Assembly: GCF_028767185.1 (NCBI RefSeq)
Contig: NZ_JARACK010000006.1
Span: 124,001-188,000 of the forward strand
DNA: 64,000 nt
DNA from: Mangrovimonas aestuarii
Lineage (GTDB): Bacteria > Bacteroidota > Bacteroidia > Flavobacteriales > Flavobacteriaceae
Direction: 5' to 3'
The notes under the pieces: model-generated
Database searches by the model: none
What the model was told of the DNA's origin: nothing
What the model saw: only the letters and a program-made list of their open reading frames with translations
Program-made: the position numbers and the translations under genes
Shown: positions 20,029-29,755 of the stretch, in pieces
Numbering within the stretch: the stretch's first letter is position 1
Layout: each line of letters opens with the position of its first letter

Positions 20029-22437
20029 ATGAGTAAAAGAAGAATACAAAAAGTAGCCGTTATAGGTTCTGGAATTATGGGAAGCGGTATTGCATGTCAT
20101 TTCGCCAATATTGGTGTGGATGTGCTATTGCTGGACATCGTTCCCCGCGAACTAAACGATGCCGAAAAAGCTAAAGGACTTACTCTAGAGGACAAAGCTG
20201 TAAGAAACCGTTTGGTGAACGACTCGCTTAAATCTGCATTGAAATCAAAACCGTCGCCAATATACCATCAAAATTTTGCCAATAGGATTAAGACAGGAAA
20301 CCTTGAAGACGATATTAAAAAAGTTGGTGATGTAGATTGGATTATCGAAGTGGTTATCGAACGTTTGGACATAAAAAAACAAGTCTTCGAAACCCTAGAT
20401 AAATACAGAAAACCAGGAACCCTGATTACATCGAACACTTCAGGGATTCCAATTAAATTTATGAGCGAAGGAAGAAGTGATGATTTCCAAAAGCATTTTT
20501 GTGGAACCCACTTTTTTAACCCAGCCCGTTACCTGAAACTGTTCGAAATCATTCCAGGACCTAAAACATCACAAGTAGTTCTTGACTTTTTAAATGGCTA
20601 TGGCGAACAGTTCCTTGGGAAAACCTCTGTAATTGCTAAGGACACTCCTGCGTTTATAGGAAACCGTATTGGTATTTTCGGAATTCAAAGCCTATTTCAT
20701 CAAGTGAAAGAAATGGGATTGACCATCGAAGAAGTTGACAAATTAACAGGACCAGTAATCGGTAGACCTAAATCAGCTACATTCCGTACAGTAGATGTGG
20801 TTGGATTGGATACTTTAGTTCATGTAGCCAACGGATTGTATGAAAACTGTCCGAATGATGAAGCTCATGAGCTTTTCAAACTGCCTGATTTTATTTCTAC
20901 CATGCTTGAAAACAATTGGCTTGGAAGCAAAACGGGACAAGGATTCTATAAAAAAGTAAAAAACGATGATGGGTCGAGTGAAATCCTTTCCTTGGATTTG
21001 GACACTTTGGAATACCGCAAAAAGAAAAGCGCCAAATTCGCCACACTTGAATTAACGAAGACTGTAGATAAGGTTATCGACCGTTACAGTATTCTTGTAA
21101 ATGGAAAGGATAAAGCCGGTGAGTTCTACCGTAAAAACTTTGCTGCCCTTTTTGCTTATGTTTCCAATCGCATACCAGAAATCACAGATGAGCTTTATAA
21201 GATTGACGATGCAATGAAGGCTGGTTTTGGATGGGAACATGGACCATTTCAAATTTGGGATGCCATAGGTGTTGAAAAGGGAATTGAAATCATGAAAGCT
21301 GAAGGTTATGAACCAGCAGCATGGGTTAACGAAATGCTTTCGTCTGGAAGTAAGTCGTTCTACACTATAACTGATGGTGCTACTTATTTTTATGATATTC
21401 CATCTAAAAAACAAACCAAAAAGCCTGGACAGGATGCTTTCATCATCTTGGACAACATCAGAAAAAGTAATGAGGTATTCAAAAACTCTGGTGTAGTTAT
21501 CGAAGATCTAGGGGATGGCATCTTAAATATTGAATTCCAGAGTAAGATGAACACTATCGGTGGAGATGTTCTTGCAGGACTCAATAAGGCTGTTGACCTA
21601 GCTGAAAAAGATTTTGATGGACTTATTGTGGGGAATCAAGCAGCCAACTTCTCGGTTGGTGCCAATATCGGGATGATCTTTATGATGGCTGTAGAACAGG
21701 AATATGACGAATTGAACATGGCCATAAAATACTTCCAAGACACCATGATGCGCATGCGCTACTCCTCTATTCCGGTAATTGCTGCTCCTCACGGCATGGC
21801 TTTAGGTGGTGGGTGTGAACTGTCTATGCACGCCGATAAAGTTGTGGCCGCAGCCGAAACATATATCGGACTGGTTGAGTTTGGTGTTGGTGTTATTCCT
21901 GGTGGTGGAGGCTCTAAGGAAATGACTTTAAGAGCATCGGATACATTTAGAAAGAATGATGTTGAACTTAATGTGCTTCAAGAATACTTCCTAACAATTG
22001 GAATGGCTAAAGTATCTACTTCAGCATATGAAGCTTTTGACCTTGGAATTTTACAAAAAGGAAAGGATGTAATCGTAGTGAACAAAGACCGACAAATTGC
22101 TACAGCGAAATCCCATGCTAGACTTTTAGCAGATCAAGGATATACCAAACCAATTAAGCGCAATGACGTTAAGGTTTTAGGGAAACAGGCACTGGGAATG
22201 TTCTTAGTGGGAACAGACTCCATGGAAGCCGGTAAATATATCTCCGAACATGATAAGAAGATTGCTAATAAACTTGCATATGTAATGGCTGGAGGAGATT
22301 TGTCAGAACCTTCATTGGTTAGCGAACAATACTTACTTGATCTTGAAAGGGAAGCGTTCTTGAGTCTTTGTACAGAACGAAAAACATTGGAACGCATTCA
22401 ACATATGCTGAAAACAGGGAAACCGTTGAGAAACTAA
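20029..22437 (+). CDS. fadN: 3-hydroxyacyl-CoA dehydrogenase / enoyl-CoA hydratase, FadN type
   Basis: 802 residues. Domain order is dehydrogenase first, hydratase last, as in Bacillus FadN and opposite to E. coli FadB. The NAD-binding motif GSGIMGSGIACHFANIG is at 13-29; the dehydrogenase has THFFNPARYLKLFEIIPG and a KDTPAFIGNRIG helix; the hydratase part has the oxyanion-hole segment HGMALGGGCELSMHAD and GVIPGGGGSKEM. It performs steps two and three of beta-oxidation in the cytosol. Downstream, fadA and fadE complete the cycle. Confidence 0.95.
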   Translation: MSKRRIQKVAVIGSGIMGSGIACHFANIGVDVLLLDIVPRELNDAEKAKGLTLEDKAVRNRLVNDSLKSALKSKPSPIYHQNFANRIKTGNLEDDIKKVGDVDWIIEVVIERLDIKKQVFETLDKYRKPGTLITSNTSGIPIKFMSEGRSDDFQKHFCGTHFFNPARYLKLFEIIPGPKTSQVVLDFLNGYGEQFLGKTSVIAKDTPAFIGNRIGIFGIQSLFHQVKEMGLTIEEVDKLTGPVIGRPKSATFRTVDVVGLDTLVHVANGLYENCPNDEAHELFKLPDFISTMLENNWLGSKTGQGFYKKVKNDDGSSEILSLDLDTLEYRKKKSAKFATLELTKTVDKVIDRYSILVNGKDKAGEFYRKNFAALFAYVSNRIPEITDELYKIDDAMKAGFGWEHGPFQIWDAIGVEKGIEIMKAEGYEPAAWVNEMLSSGSKSFYTITDGATYFYDIPSKKQTKKPGQDAFIILDNIRKSNEVFKNSGVVIEDLGDGILNIEFQSKMNTIGGDVLAGLNKAVDLAEKDFDGLIVGNQAANFSVGANIGMIFMMAVEQEYDELNMAIKYFQDTMMRMRYSSIPVIAAPHGMALGGGCELSMHADKVVAAAETYIGLVEFGVGVIPGGGGSKEMTLRASDTFRKNDVELNVLQEYFLTIGMAKVSTSAYEAFDLGILQKGKDVIVVNKDRQIATAKSHARLLADQGYTKPIKRNDVKVLGKQALGMFLVGTDSMEAGKYISEHDKKIANKLAYVMAGGDLSEPSLVSEQYLLDLEREAFLSLCTERKTLERIQHMLKTGKPLRN

Positions 22438-22441
22438 ACTC

Positions 22442-22856
22442 AGTATTAAGTAACAAGTATAAAGTGTTAAGACATGCATCGTTTTAAAGAATTAAATATT
22501 TGGAAAAAGGCAATGGATATAGCAGAATCTAGTTACCGTCTTTCACATAGCTTTCCAAAAGAGGAAAAATATAATTTGACATCTCAAATCAGAAGAAGTG
22601 CGATTTCCATTCCATCTAATATTGCTGAAGGAACTGGAAGAAATTCCAATGGTGAATTCAAACAATTTTTAGGTATTGCTAATGGTTCTTCTTACGAATT
22701 GTTGACCCAACTATACTTATCCAAAAGATTGAAATTAACAACAAAAGAAAAAGTTAAACCTATAATAGATCAAGTCTTGGAAGTTTGCAAAATGAACTTT
22801 GCACTGCAAAAATCACTTGCAAAGTAGAGTCTTTGTACTTAATACTTTGTACTAAC
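22442..22856. mobile_element. Insertion-like unit: four-helix-bundle gene with inverted-repeat flanks
   Basis: The gene is bracketed by AGTATTAAGTA (22442-22452, then AACAAG) and its reverse complement TACTTAATACT (22836-22846); both sides continue with loosely matching AAGTA/CAAAG and AAGAC-type strings. The unit fills the whole gap between fadN and fadA and reads in operon direction. That it moved in as a unit is inferred from the flanks and from the gene-less copy at 24074-24137. Confidence 0.5.
22474..22827 (+). CDS. Four-helix-bundle protein (S23 / TIGR02436 family)
   Basis: 117 residues. Family hallmarks: FKELNIWKKAMDIAES, FPKEEKYNLTSQIRRSAISI, PSNIAEGTGRNS, then ANGSSYELLTQL. The same fold is found in proteins coded by intervening sequences of 23S rRNA genes and in the Avd accessory protein of diversity-generating retroelements; the biochemical role of stand-alone copies is unknown. 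It has no obvious link to fatty-acid oxidation. It lies inside the fad operon, between inverted repeats. Confidence 0.9.
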   Translation: MHRFKELNIWKKAMDIAESSYRLSHSFPKEEKYNLTSQIRRSAISIPSNIAEGTGRNSNGEFKQFLGIANGSSYELLTQLYLSKRLKLTTKEKVKPIIDQVLEVCKMNFALQKSLAK

Positions 22857-22866
22857 ATCAAAATTT

Positions 22867-24057
22867 ATGAAAACCGCATACATAGTAAAAGGATATAGAA
22901 CAGCCGTAGGTAAAGCACCCCGAGGATTGTTCAGATTTAAAAGACCAGATGAACTGGCAGCAGAAACCATCGAATATATGATGAAAGAGCTGCCTCAACT
23001 GGACAAAAAACGTATTGACGACGTTATTGTTGGTAATGCCATGCCCGAAGCCGAACAAGGTTTAAACATGGCTCGATTAATCTCGCTAATGGGGTTAAAA
23101 ACCGAGGACGTTCCCGGTGTAACTGTAAACAGGTATTGCGCATCTGGATTGGAAACCATTGGTATTGCTACTGCAAAAATACAAGCTGGAATGGCCGATT
23201 GTATTATCGCAGGTGGTGCCGAAAGCATGAGCTACATTCCTATGGGAGGGTATAAACCTGTACCGGACTACGCTGTTGCCAAAGAAGGTAACGAAGATTA
23301 CTACTGGGGTATGGGACTAACAGCCGAAGCAGTAGCCAACCAATTTAAGGTATCTCGTGACGATCAGGATGAATTTGCATACAACTCCCACCAAAAAGCA
23401 TTAAAAGCACAAGCAGAAAACCGTTTTCAAGATCAAATTGTACCGATCAATATCGAACAGGTTTACATTGATGCCAATGGTAAGAAAGCAACCCAAAATT
23501 ACACAGTAAATAAAGACGAAGGTCCCAGAGCAGATACTAGCAAAGAAGTGTTAGCTAAACTACGTCCTGTATTTGCTGCTAACGGAAGTGTAACCGCAGG
23601 AAACTCATCCCAAATGAGTGATGGTGCAGCCTTTGTTATGGTGATGAGCGAAGAAATGGTTAAAGAATTAAACCTTGAACCTATAGCTCGTTTGGTAAAC
23701 TATGCCGCTGCAGGGGTGGAACCTAGAATTATGGGAATTGGTCCAGTTAAAGCAATACCAAAGGCATTGAAACAAGCAGGACTTCAGCAAAAGGACATCG
23801 AACTGATCGAACTCAACGAAGCTTTTGCTTCACAGTCTTTAGCGGTAATTCGCAAGCTAGGATTAAACCAGGACATCGTTAATGTAAACGGAGGAGCTAT
23901 AGCCTTAGGCCACCCACTCGGTTGTACCGGAGCAAAACTATCCGTTCAGCTATTTGACGAGATGCGCAAGCGTAACATGCAAGGCAAGTATGGTATGGTT
24001 ACTATGTGTGTTGGTACCGGCCAAGGTGCTGCTGGGGTGTTTGAATTTTTAAATTAA
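22867..24057 (+). CDS. fadA: Acetyl-CoA acyltransferase (thiolase)
   Basis: 396 residues. Thiolase with nucleophile C91 in [11 protein letters not shown], the [11 protein letters not shown] segment, [11 protein letters not shown] with the catalytic His, and the final [13 protein letters not shown] with the second Cys. It cleaves 3-ketoacyl-CoA to acetyl-CoA plus shortened acyl-CoA, the last step of beta-oxidation. Length fits FadA. Confidence 0.96.
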   Translation: MKTAYIVKGYRTAVGKAPRGLFRFKRPDELAAETIEYMMKELPQLDKKRIDDVIVGNAMPEAEQGLNMARLISLMGLKTEDVPGVTVNRYCASGLETIGIATAKIQAGMADCIIAGGAESMSYIPMGGYKPVPDYAVAKEGNEDYYWGMGLTAEAVANQFKVSRDDQDEFAYNSHQKALKAQAENRFQDQIVPINIEQVYIDANGKKATQNYTVNKDEGPRADTSKEVLAKLRPVFAANGSVTAGNSSQMSDGAAFVMVMSEEMVKELNLEPIARLVNYAAAGVEPRIMGIGPVKAIPKALKQAGLQQKDIELIELNEAFASQSLAVIRKLGLNQDIVNVNGGAIALGHPLGCTGAKLSVQLFDEMRKRNMQGKYGMVTMCVGTGQGAAGVFEFLN

Positions 24058-24073
24058 TTAGAACAAAGCTATT

Positions 24074-24137
24074 AGTATTAAGTACAAAGATTCAAATCTA
24101 ATCCAATACTCAAGACTTAATTCTTGATACTTAATAC
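24074..24137. repeat. Gene-less copy of the inverted repeat (MITE-like)
   Basis: GTATTAAGTACAAAG (24075-24089) and CTTGATACTTAATAC (24123-24137) are imperfect inverted repeats sharing the 10-bp core GTATTAAGTA with the flanks of the four-helix-bundle gene. Between them lies a further short palindrome CAAGA-CTTAAT-TCTTG (24111-24126). No gene inside; it sits between fadA and fadE. Confidence 0.5.
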
Positions 24138-24161
24138 ACTTATCAAAAAACATAAAAAACT

Positions 24162-25976
24162 ATGACTACACAAACCCAACAACAAGACCTGCTTCGCGGT
24201 GGACAGTTCTTAGTAAAGGAAACTAAATGCGAAGATGTATTTACTCCAGAAGATTTCTCTGAGGAGCAAAACATGATGAAAGAAGCAGTTATAGAATTCA
24301 CCGACCGTGAAATCATTCCTAATAAGCCAAGGTTTGAACAAAAAGACTACGCTTTAACCGAGGAACTAATGAATAAAGCCGGAGACTTAGGTTTTCTTAG
24401 TGTGGCTGTTCCCCAAGAATATGGCGGACTTGAAATGGGGTTTGTGTCAACACTATTAGTATGTGATTATATTTCTGGGGCAACTGGCTCTTTTAGCACT
24501 GCATTTGGTGCACATACTGGAATTGGAACCCTACCAATCACACTCTATGGTACCGAAGCGCAAAAACAAAAGTATATTCCTAAGCTTGCAACTGGCGAAT
24601 GGTTTGGTGCCTATTGTCTAACCGAACCTGGTGCCGGTAGTGATGCCAATTCCGGAAAAACCACTGCCACTTTATCTGAAGATGGTACGCACTACAAAAT
24701 CAACGGGCAGAAAATGTGGATTTCCAATGCTGGTTTCTGCCGATTGATGATTGTTTTTGCTCGCATTGAAAACGATAAAAACATTACAGGATTTATTGTT
24801 GAATACGACCCGGAAAATCCTAACGGAATCACTTTAGGTGAGGAAGAACATAAATTGGGAATTAGAGCCTCCTCTACCCGTCAAGTGTTTTTTAGCGATA
24901 CCATAGTACCTGTAGAAAACATGCTTTCTGAAAGAGGTAATGGTTTTAAAATAGCCATGAACGCGTTAAACGTAGGGAGAATAAAACTAGCTACGGCCTG
25001 TTTGGACTCACAACGCCGTATGACTACCACAGCTGTTAATTACGCAAACGAGCGCAAACAATTTAATACCCCCATCGCTGAATTTGGAGCTATCAAATCT
25101 AAGATTGCCGAAATGGCAACAAACACCTATGTGGGGGAGTCTGCCTGCTACAGAGCTGGAAAAAATATCGAAGATAGAATCGCTTTGCGAATTGAACAGG
25201 GTAACTCACACCAAGAAGCAGAACTCAAAGGCGTTGAAGAGTATGCTATTGAGTGCTCCATACTAAAAGTTGCCTTATCGGAAGATCTCCAGATCTGTTC
25301 TGATGAAGGTATCCAGATTTTTGGTGGAATGGGCTTCTCTGAAGACACTCCTATGGAATCAGCCTGGAGAGATGCCAGAATTACGAGAATCTACGAAGGA
25401 ACGAACGAAATCAACCGTATGTTATGTGTAGGTATGTTGGTTAAAAAAGCCATGAAAGGACATGTAGATTTATTGGGGCCGGCCATGAAGGTTCAGGAAG
25501 AACTCATGGGAATTCCATCGTTTGACACTCCTGATTATTCTGAGCTTTTTGCCGAAGAAAAGGAAATGATCTCTAAGCTTAAGAAAGTATTCCTAATGGT
25601 AGCTGGAGCTGCGGTACAGAAATTTGGTCCAGATTTAGAAAAACAGCAACAACTGTTATTGGCAGCATCAAACATTCTTATTGAAACCTATATGGCTGAA
25701 TCGGCTATTTTAAGGACTGAAAAGAATGTGAATCGTTTTGGAGAGAAGGATCAAGAAGCACAAATTGCGATGTCTAAATTGTACCTTTATAATGCTGTTG
25801 ACATTGTTATCAAGAATGCCAAGGAAGGTATTGTTTCTTTTGCAGAAGGTGATGAACAGCGCATGATGCTTATGGGATTAAAACGTTTTACCAAATATTC
25901 CAACCAACCTAACGTGGTTGCTTTAAGAACCCTTATTGCCGATAAGGTTAAATCTGAAAACAAGTATTGTTTTTAA
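24162..25976 (+). CDS. fadE: Acyl-CoA dehydrogenase
   Basis: 604 residues, the long form seen with FadN and FadA in Bacillus (FadE) and in Bacteroidota. The FAD-binding CLTEPGAGSDANSGKTTA and WISNAG signatures are clear, as is the C-terminal core IQIFGGMGFSEDTPMESAWRDARITRIYEGTNEIN. The catalytic Glu is expected in the YEGTNE segment or the preceding helix region. A further 150-residue C-terminal helical domain is typical of this subgroup. It makes trans-2-enoyl-CoA and passes electrons to ETF. Last gene of the operon. Confidence 0.95.
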   Translation: MTTQTQQQDLLRGGQFLVKETKCEDVFTPEDFSEEQNMMKEAVIEFTDREIIPNKPRFEQKDYALTEELMNKAGDLGFLSVAVPQEYGGLEMGFVSTLLVCDYISGATGSFSTAFGAHTGIGTLPITLYGTEAQKQKYIPKLATGEWFGAYCLTEPGAGSDANSGKTTATLSEDGTHYKINGQKMWISNAGFCRLMIVFARIENDKNITGFIVEYDPENPNGITLGEEEHKLGIRASSTRQVFFSDTIVPVENMLSERGNGFKIAMNALNVGRIKLATACLDSQRRMTTTAVNYANERKQFNTPIAEFGAIKSKIAEMATNTYVGESACYRAGKNIEDRIALRIEQGNSHQEAELKGVEEYAIECSILKVALSEDLQICSDEGIQIFGGMGFSEDTPMESAWRDARITRIYEGTNEINRMLCVGMLVKKAMKGHVDLLGPAMKVQEELMGIPSFDTPDYSELFAEEKEMISKLKKVFLMVAGAAVQKFGPDLEKQQQLLLAASNILIETYMAESAILRTEKNVNRFGEKDQEAQIAMSKLYLYNAVDIVIKNAKEGIVSFAEGDEQRMMLMGLKRFTKYSNQPNVVALRTLIADKVKSENKYCF

Positions 25977-26012
25977 TACCTTTAATTTTTTGTTTTAGTA
26001 TTTAGTTGTTTG

Positions 26013-26045
26013 AAAAACGCTCCGGGAATTTCGGAGCGTTTTTTG
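26013..26045 (+). terminator. Terminator of the fad operon
   Basis: Arms ACGCTCCG (26017-26024) and CGGAGCGT (26032-26039), flanked by AAAA and TTTT, then a T run. Confidence 0.85.
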
Positions 26046-26100
26046 CTTAAATTACCTTAGACAATCACTATTTTCATATTTTTATAGGCAAATTTATCCC

Positions 26101-27741
26101 ATGAACAAAGTACCCTTTCTAATAGCCGCGTTAGCATTATCACTCAATATCCAAGCGCAATTACTTCAGGACAAGACTAAGTTTACAGAGCAAGACACGC
26201 TTAGGGGAAGTATTACGCCCGAACGAGTTTGGTGGGATTTAACTTATTACGATTTAAGCCTACAGGTTTTTCCTGAATCTAAATCCATTAAAGGAAAAAA
26301 TACCGTTCAATATACCGTTCTTGAACCTCAACAAATAATGCAGATTGATTTACAGTCTCCATTAAAAATCACCAAAGTGGTTCAAAATGGAGAGGAATTA
26401 AAGTTTGAGGATAACATCAACGCTCATTTTATTTATTTGACTGAAAAGCAGAAAAAAGGCACCACAAACTCGGTTGATATTTATTATGAAGGTAAGCCAA
26501 GAGAAGCTGTAAATGCCCCTTGGGATGGAGGTGTATCGTGGAAAGCAGACAACAATGGTAATCCATTTATAGCAAGTTCCTGTCAAGGCTTGGGAGCAAG
26601 TGTTTGGTGGCCCTGTAAAGACCATATGTACGATGAAGTGGATAGCATGGATATTCATATTAGAGTTCCCAAAGGATTAATGGATGTTTCAAACGGAAAA
26701 CCTACAGGCTCAAAAAAACACAACGATGGCACCACAACTTATAGCTGGACGGTTAAAAACCCTATAAACAATTATGGGGTGAATATGAATGTTGGAGACT
26801 ACGTTCATTTTTCGGAAAAGTACGATGGCGAAAAAGGTGTTCTTGACATGAACTATTATGTATTGCGTGACAACCTTGAAAAAGCGAAAAAACAATTCAA
26901 AGATGCCCCAAGAACCATAGAAGCTTTGGAACATTGGTTTGGTCCCTACCCATTTTACGAAGACGGTTATAAACTGGTAGAAGTACCGTATTTAGGAATG
27001 GAACACCAAAGCTCCGTGACTTATGGCAACCGCTTTGAAAATGGATATTTAGGTCGTGATTTATCTGGAACAGGCTGGGGATTAAAATTTGACTTTATCA
27101 TTGTTCATGAAACAGGTCATGAGTGGTTTGCCAACAACATTACCAATAAGGACATTGCCGACATGTGGATCCATGAAAGCTTCACGGCCTATTCAGAAAG
27201 TTTGTTTTTGGATTATTTTTACGGAAAGAAAGCTGCCTCAGAATATATGATCGGTACACGAAAAGGTGTTCTTAACGACCGACCAATAATAGGTGTTTAT
27301 AATGTTAACCATGAAGGCTCAAGCGATATGTACTACAAAGGCGCTAACATGTTACACACTCTTCGCCAACTTATTGAAAACGATGAAAAATGGAGACAAA
27401 TCCTTAGAGGCCTTAACAAAGACTTTTACCACCAAACAGTAACAACTCAACAAATAGAAAGCTATTTGAGCAAACATACTGGAATTGACCTTACAGAGTT
27501 TTTCAATCAGTATTTAAGGGATGTTCGTATTCCAACTATTGAATACAAAATGAACGGAAAAGATTTTGAATTCAGATATACTAACATTGTAAAAGGTTTC
27601 GATATGCCAATACAAATTATTATTGACGGAGAAACGAAATGGATATACCCTACCGCCAATTGGAAAACAATCGAACTGCCTTCAAAACAAGCCAAAATAA
27701 ATTTTGTTCCTGACTTTTATATTGAAAAAATAGCGATTTAA
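26101..27741 (+). CDS. M1 family zinc metallopeptidase
   Basis: 546 residues with signal peptide MNKVPFLIAALALSLNIQAQ. The zinc site is H336-E-T-G-H340 with third ligand E359 (HExxH-x18-E), and the substrate-binding variant of GxMEN reads LGMEHQS just upstream. The N-terminal beta-domain (about 45-230) is normal for M1 enzymes; the large C-terminal helical domain of full-length aminopeptidase N is largely absent. Probably a periplasmic or outer-membrane-associated aminopeptidase. Monocistronic. Confidence 0.93.
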   Translation: MNKVPFLIAALALSLNIQAQLLQDKTKFTEQDTLRGSITPERVWWDLTYYDLSLQVFPESKSIKGKNTVQYTVLEPQQIMQIDLQSPLKITKVVQNGEELKFEDNINAHFIYLTEKQKKGTTNSVDIYYEGKPREAVNAPWDGGVSWKADNNGNPFIASSCQGLGASVWWPCKDHMYDEVDSMDIHIRVPKGLMDVSNGKPTGSKKHNDGTTTYSWTVKNPINNYGVNMNVGDYVHFSEKYDGEKGVLDMNYYVLRDNLEKAKKQFKDAPRTIEALEHWFGPYPFYEDGYKLVEVPYLGMEHQSSVTYGNRFENGYLGRDLSGTGWGLKFDFIIVHETGHEWFANNITNKDIADMWIHESFTAYSESLFLDYFYGKKAASEYMIGTRKGVLNDRPIIGVYNVNHEGSSDMYYKGANMLHTLRQLIENDEKWRQILRGLNKDFYHQTVTTQQIESYLSKHTGIDLTEFFNQYLRDVRIPTIEYKMNGKDFEFRYTNIVKGFDMPIQIIIDGETKWIYPTANWKTIELPSKQAKINFVPDFYIEKIAI

Positions 27742-27764
27742 AAGCTGGTTTAAAAAACATAACT

Positions 27765-27809
27765 GTCAGTTCGAGCGCCCGCCTGTCGAACGGATAGGAA
27801 GTCGAAACC
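27765..27809. repeat. GC-rich intergenic repeat-like element
   Basis: A 45-bp patch, clearly richer in GC than its surroundings, with repeated GTTCGAG/GTCGAA/GTCGAAA words. It resembles short dispersed repeats between convergent genes in Flavobacteriaceae genomes. It lies between the convergent M1 and GH15 genes. No second copy was seen in this window. Confidence 0.35.
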
Positions 27810-27828
27810 ATAAAATTACTTAGTTGTT

Positions 27829-29601
27829 TTAAGAAACAGGTTCAGAAAATTTTATCGCAGTTTCAATAAGGGCTAAATGAGAGTAAGCCTGGGGGAAATT
27901 CCCCAATAAACGCTTGGTCTTAAAATCGATATCCTCACTAAACAATCCCAAATGGTTGCCATAGGACAATAATTTATCGAACAATTCCTTTGCTTTGTCA
28001 CGTTCTCCTATACTGAACAAGCTATTTATAAACCAAAACGTACAAATGGTAAACGACGAAGACGGTAACCCAAAATCGTCCTTATTTTTATAACGATATA
28101 ACAACCCTTCAAAACAAAGTTCTTTTTCAATAGCCTTAACTGTTTTAACGTATTTTGGATTGTGGGCTTCAATAAATCCGTAAGGTTCCATCAAAAGTAC
28201 CGAAGCATCTAAATCATTAGACCCATATGATTGTGTAAAAGCTTGGGCTTTTTCGTTCCATGCTTTTGAATGAATGTCATTGGCTATTTCAGCCTCTAAA
28301 AGTTCCCATTTGGATATTTTCGACTCTTTTTCTAAAATCCGGGCTACACTCAACGCCCTATTCACTGCAACCCAACATAATACTTTAGAAAATGTAAAAT
28401 GTCGTTCTTCAGTTCTAAACTCCCAAATCCCCTTATCAGGCTCTCTCCAGTGCTTGCTCACCACCCAAACAATGCCTTTAGTAACACTCCACAGTTCTTC
28501 AATATTGTCGACATCCGACCTGAAATGAATGAGTTGTTGATGAATTACATCCATCAAGATTCCAAAAATATCATTCTGCTTTTGCTTATAGGCCGCATTA
28601 CCAACCCGAACAGGTTTGGAGCCTTCGTAACCGTCCAAATGATCCAGAAAATATTCGGTAAGCACTTTTTCACGATTAATGCCATACATGATCTGAAGCT
28701 TTTCATCCTTATCTGGCATAAGCTCAATAATAAATTTCAAAAACCGGCGTACAATATTACGATGCCCTAATTTTGACGAGACCTTAATCACCATCGATGC
28801 ATCGCGAATCCAACAAAATCGGTAATCCCAATTACGTACCTCTCCAATAGTTTCCGGAAGCGAGGTTGTAACCGCAGCCAAAACGGCACCCGACTTCTGA
28901 TAACTCAATAATTTTAGTGTGATGGCACTTCGTATAATCTGTTCGTTATACGCTGTATAAGCAGGAATTCTGTCAATCCAATTCAACCAATATACTTTGG
29001 TTCGTTCCAACTCCAAATACACATCTTCTACCGAGGGTTCCTTAATTTTCTCATGATAGGACATTAAAAAATAACCATCACTTACAAGTGAAATTGTATC
29101 ACCATTAACAATAGTATCTTTTTCAAAATTGCTGTATAAAAATAAGGTATCAAAACTATCTCCATTTGTAAGGCTTACAATAAACTCAGGTTTTACATAG
29201 CTAATGGTTTTCCCGTTAGCGTACTCCAGCTTTGGATTGTACTCTACTTTGAATGTTGGTTTACCTTTGACCAATCTAATATAACGAACCACTTCAGGGG
29301 GACAATAATACCCACGAGTATCTTTACGATATCTCGGCATAAAATCCCTTACCTCAAAAGCATCCATTCCATTGGTAAAATGCGTTACCAGGATACTGGT
29401 TCCCTGAATATAACTTTGGGTTATTGCGTAATCATCGTCAACAATAAATTCAAAGCTACCACCTATATTTTCATCCAATATTTTAGCAAAAACCGACGAG
29501 GAATCAAACTCTGGCAAACAGCACCAATCTAATGACGCTGTTTGAGATATTAAAGCAGCACTCCTACAATTCCCAATAACTCCATAATTCAAATTATCCA
29601 T
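27829..29601 (-). CDS. Glycoside hydrolase family 15 protein (trehalase/glucoamylase-like)
   Basis: 590 residues, no signal peptide, so cytosolic. It has the GH15 layout: N-terminal beta-sandwich (MDNLNYGVIGNCRSAALI, then SLDWCCLPEFDSSSVFA) and a helical barrel with EVRNWDYRFCWIRDAS, WEFRTEERHFTFSKVLCWVAVNRAL, and the C-terminal PSSSFTICTFWFINSL. GH15 members hydrolyse alpha-glucosidic bonds; the adjoining trehalose synthesis gene makes intracellular trehalose the likely substrate. Divergent from otsAB with a 154-bp shared control region that holds no clear -7 element. Confidence 0.88.
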   Translation of the reverse strand: MDNLNYGVIGNCRSAALISQTASLDWCCLPEFDSSSVFAKILDENIGGSFEFIVDDDYAITQSYIQGTSILVTHFTNGMDAFEVRDFMPRYRKDTRGYYCPPEVVRYIRLVKGKPTFKVEYNPKLEYANGKTISYVKPEFIVSLTNGDSFDTLFLYSNFEKDTIVNGDTISLVSDGYFLMSYHEKIKEPSVEDVYLELERTKVYWLNWIDRIPAYTAYNEQIIRSAITLKLLSYQKSGAVLAAVTTSLPETIGEVRNWDYRFCWIRDASMVIKVSSKLGHRNIVRRFLKFIIELMPDKDEKLQIMYGINREKVLTEYFLDHLDGYEGSKPVRVGNAAYKQKQNDIFGILMDVIHQQLIHFRSDVDNIEELWSVTKGIVWVVSKHWREPDKGIWEFRTEERHFTFSKVLCWVAVNRALSVARILEKESKISKWELLEAEIANDIHSKAWNEKAQAFTQSYGSNDLDASVLLMEPYGFIEAHNPKYVKTVKAIEKELCFEGLLYRYKNKDDFGLPSSSFTICTFWFINSLFSIGERDKAKELFDKLLSYGNHLGLFSEDIDFKTKRLLGNFPQAYSHLALIETAIKFSEPVS

Positions 29602-29755
29602 ACTAAGAATTATTTATCAACCCGATTATCATTGTCCAAAACCACATCTAACATTAACATATTACAATCTGATTATTAATTTATTAAACAGCTCCTTCTG
29701 AAACCATAATTTTTCATTAAATTAAGGAAATTCTTAATCCAACCCAACTTGAAAA

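Noticed and set aside
27765-27809. tRNA-like GTTCGAG words
   Set aside because: No acceptor or anticodon stem can be folded; kept only as a repeat candidate.
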